Below are positions 4,430-5,455 of a stretch of 5,455 nt of DNA, piece by piece. The number at the start of each line of letters is the position of its first letter. Within the stretch, counting starts at the first letter, position 1. The notes beneath the pieces are model-generated. The model was not told where the DNA came from. It did no database searches and saw only the letters and a program-made list of their open reading frames with translations. The translations under genes and the position numbers were made by a program. This DNA comes from a bacterium. Its GTDB lineage: Bacteria; Planctomycetota; JACOTG01; JAUIME01. The DNA lies in contig JAUIME010000400.1 of NCBI GenBank assembly GCA_030433195.1, positions 1 to 5,455 of the forward strand, written 5' to 3'.

Positions 4430-5455
4430 TCAGACGTTCGCGTTCGCGCGGAAGGTCTCGATCGTGCGCAGGATCTCGTCGGCGGCGCGGTCGGAGGCGC
4501 CGGGTTCGCCGAGCGCATCGTGCACCTTGCCCAGCTCGCGCTGCATCGTTTGGCGCCGCGCCTCGTCGAACAGAAGCGATTCGATCGTCTCGCGAATGTC
4601 GTCCTCGGGCGGGTCGGTGTAGAAGAACTCGGGAACGATGCGTTCGCCGGCGAGGATGTTCGCCATCCCGATGTGCGGCACGCTCAGAATGCGCGGCGCG
4701 ATCCACTTCGAGAAGCGATTGACGCGATAGAGGATCGCCATCGGCGTTCCGAACCACGCGAGCTCGGCGGTTGCCGTTCCGGAAGCGACGAGGCACGCGT
4801 CGGCGTACTTCATGACCGCGTGCGGGTGGTCGCCGATGGGGGCCATCGCGGCCGGGGCGATCGATCCCTCCGCTTCGAGCGCCGCGACGATCGCGCGGAT
4901 GGCCTTGCCTCGGCGGCTCGATTCGGACGGGGCGGGGAGTACCACGCGAACGTCGTCGCGATCGGCGGACAATCGAGCCGCGACGCGAAGCATGGTCGGG
5001 AGCAGCTCCTCGACTTCGTGCACGCGCGATCCCGGGAGCAGTCCGAGCACGCGCCGGCCTCCCTCGTCGCTGTTCCCGCGCACGGCCGCGACCGCGGCGT
5101 CGTCGAAGCGGCGGTCCGTGAGTCGGTCGACGAGAGGGTGGCCGACGTACCGAGTCGGGATGCCGCGCTCGCCGAAGAAGGCCTCCTCGAAGGGGAGGAT
5201 CGAGAGCAGCCGATCGACGCGACGCCGCAACCGACCGACACGCCACGGGCCCCACGCCCACAACTGCGGGCTCACGTAGAAGATCACGGGGATCCCGCGC
5301 TTGCGGGCCATCTTCGAGAGGACCAGGTTCAGCCCGGGGTAGTCGATCGGGACGAAGGCGTCGGGAGGGTCGTCGTCGAAGCGGCGACCGATCTCGCGCA
5401 CGAGCCGGAAGAGGTCGGGAATGTGCCGGATCACGGGCAGGATGCCCATGATGCC
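4430..5455 (-). CDS. lpxB: Lipid-A-disaccharide synthase, partial (N-terminus beyond the right edge)
   Basis: This GT19 glycosyltransferase joins UDP-2,3-diacylglucosamine to lipid X to form the beta-1,6 lipid A disaccharide at the inner face of the inner membrane. About 341 codons are present and the frame is open to the window edge. The first visible residues, GIMGILPVI, match the E. coli VMGIVEVLGRL region, so about 80 N-terminal residues are missing, and the internal ATG at 5449 is not the real start. Motifs in order, counted from that ATG: PIDYPGLN (34-41, its D36 corresponding to E. coli D98), YVSPQLWAW (58-66), LPFEEAFF (85-92), YVGHPLVD (101-108), LPGSRVHEVEELLPTML (138-154), ASGTATAELAWFGTPM (222-237) and HIGMANILAGERIVPEF (259-275). 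The gene ends with NANV and TGA. It faces the other lpx genes convergently, so it must be transcribed from a separate promoter outside the window. Confidence 0.95.
   Translation of the reverse strand, partial: GIMGILPVIRHIPDLFRLVREIGRRFDDDPPDAFVPIDYPGLNLVLSKMARKRGIPVIFYVSPQLWAWGPWRVGRLRRRVDRLLSILPFEEAFFGERGIPTRYVGHPLVDRLTDRRFDDAAVAAVRGNSDEGGRRVLGLLPGSRVHEVEELLPTMLRVAARLSADRDDVRVVLPAPSESSRRGKAIRAIVAALEAEGSIAPAAMAPIGDHPHAVMKYADACLVASGTATAELAWFGTPMAILYRVNRFSKWIAPRILSVPHIGMANILAGERIVPEFFYTDPPEDDIRETIESLLFDEARRQTMQRELGKVHDALGEPGASDRAADEILRTIETFRANANV

Overview
The window is a lipid A (Raetz pathway) biosynthesis region from a GC-rich, outer-membrane-bearing bacterium. The evidence for a diderm is an OmpH/Skp-like gene, a fused lpxC-fabZ gene, lpxA, a Gfo/Idh/MocA oxidoreductase and a partial lpxB. 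LpxC-FabZ fusions are known from Bacteroidetes/Chlorobi and some other phyla. Together with the high GC, the TTG starts and the ompH-like C-terminus, this suggests a planctomycete or another high-GC PVC/FCB-type lineage. That placement is inference; no marker gene here settles it.

Layout. Bases 1 to about 144 (minus strand) hold an interior piece of a Gfo/Idh/MocA oxidoreductase that lacks its N-terminal part and runs off the left edge. It abuts, and overlaps in opposite orientation, an OmpH/Skp-like frame (to 622, plus strand) that lacks a signal peptide. Both genes therefore lose their 5' ends at about 104-140, which looks like a rearrangement breakpoint or an assembly chimera. Bases 623-1007 contain no convincing gene. 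They hold a strong sigma70-type promoter (TTGACA, 17 bp, TACTAT at 651-679) followed by a leader of about 320 nt with two long adjacent hairpins. The lpxC-fabZ fusion (TTG start at 1008) is followed after 86 bp by lpxA. The lpxA Shine-Dalgarno is separated from its ATG by a perfect GAAA-loop hairpin. After another 93 bp comes the oxidoreductase gene (TTG start at 3314). A 63-bp convergent gap with a weak terminator-like hairpin separates it from lpxB, which is on the minus strand and continues past the right edge.

How the genes work together. LpxA attaches the 3-O acyl chain to UDP-GlcNAc, and the LpxC domain deacetylates the product at N2 in the committed step. LpxB later condenses UDP-2,3-diacylglucosamine with lipid X to form the lipid A disaccharide. 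The FabZ domain dehydrates 3-hydroxyacyl-ACP, the same pool LpxA draws on, so the fusion links both users of that precursor. OmpH/Skp-like proteins chaperone outer-membrane proteins. The oxidoreductase between lpxA and lpxB sits where gnnA lies in organisms that make a 3-amino sugar nucleotide for amide-linked lipid A, but no aminotransferase partner (gnnB) is visible here. lpxD, lpxH/lpxI and lpxK are also not in the window.
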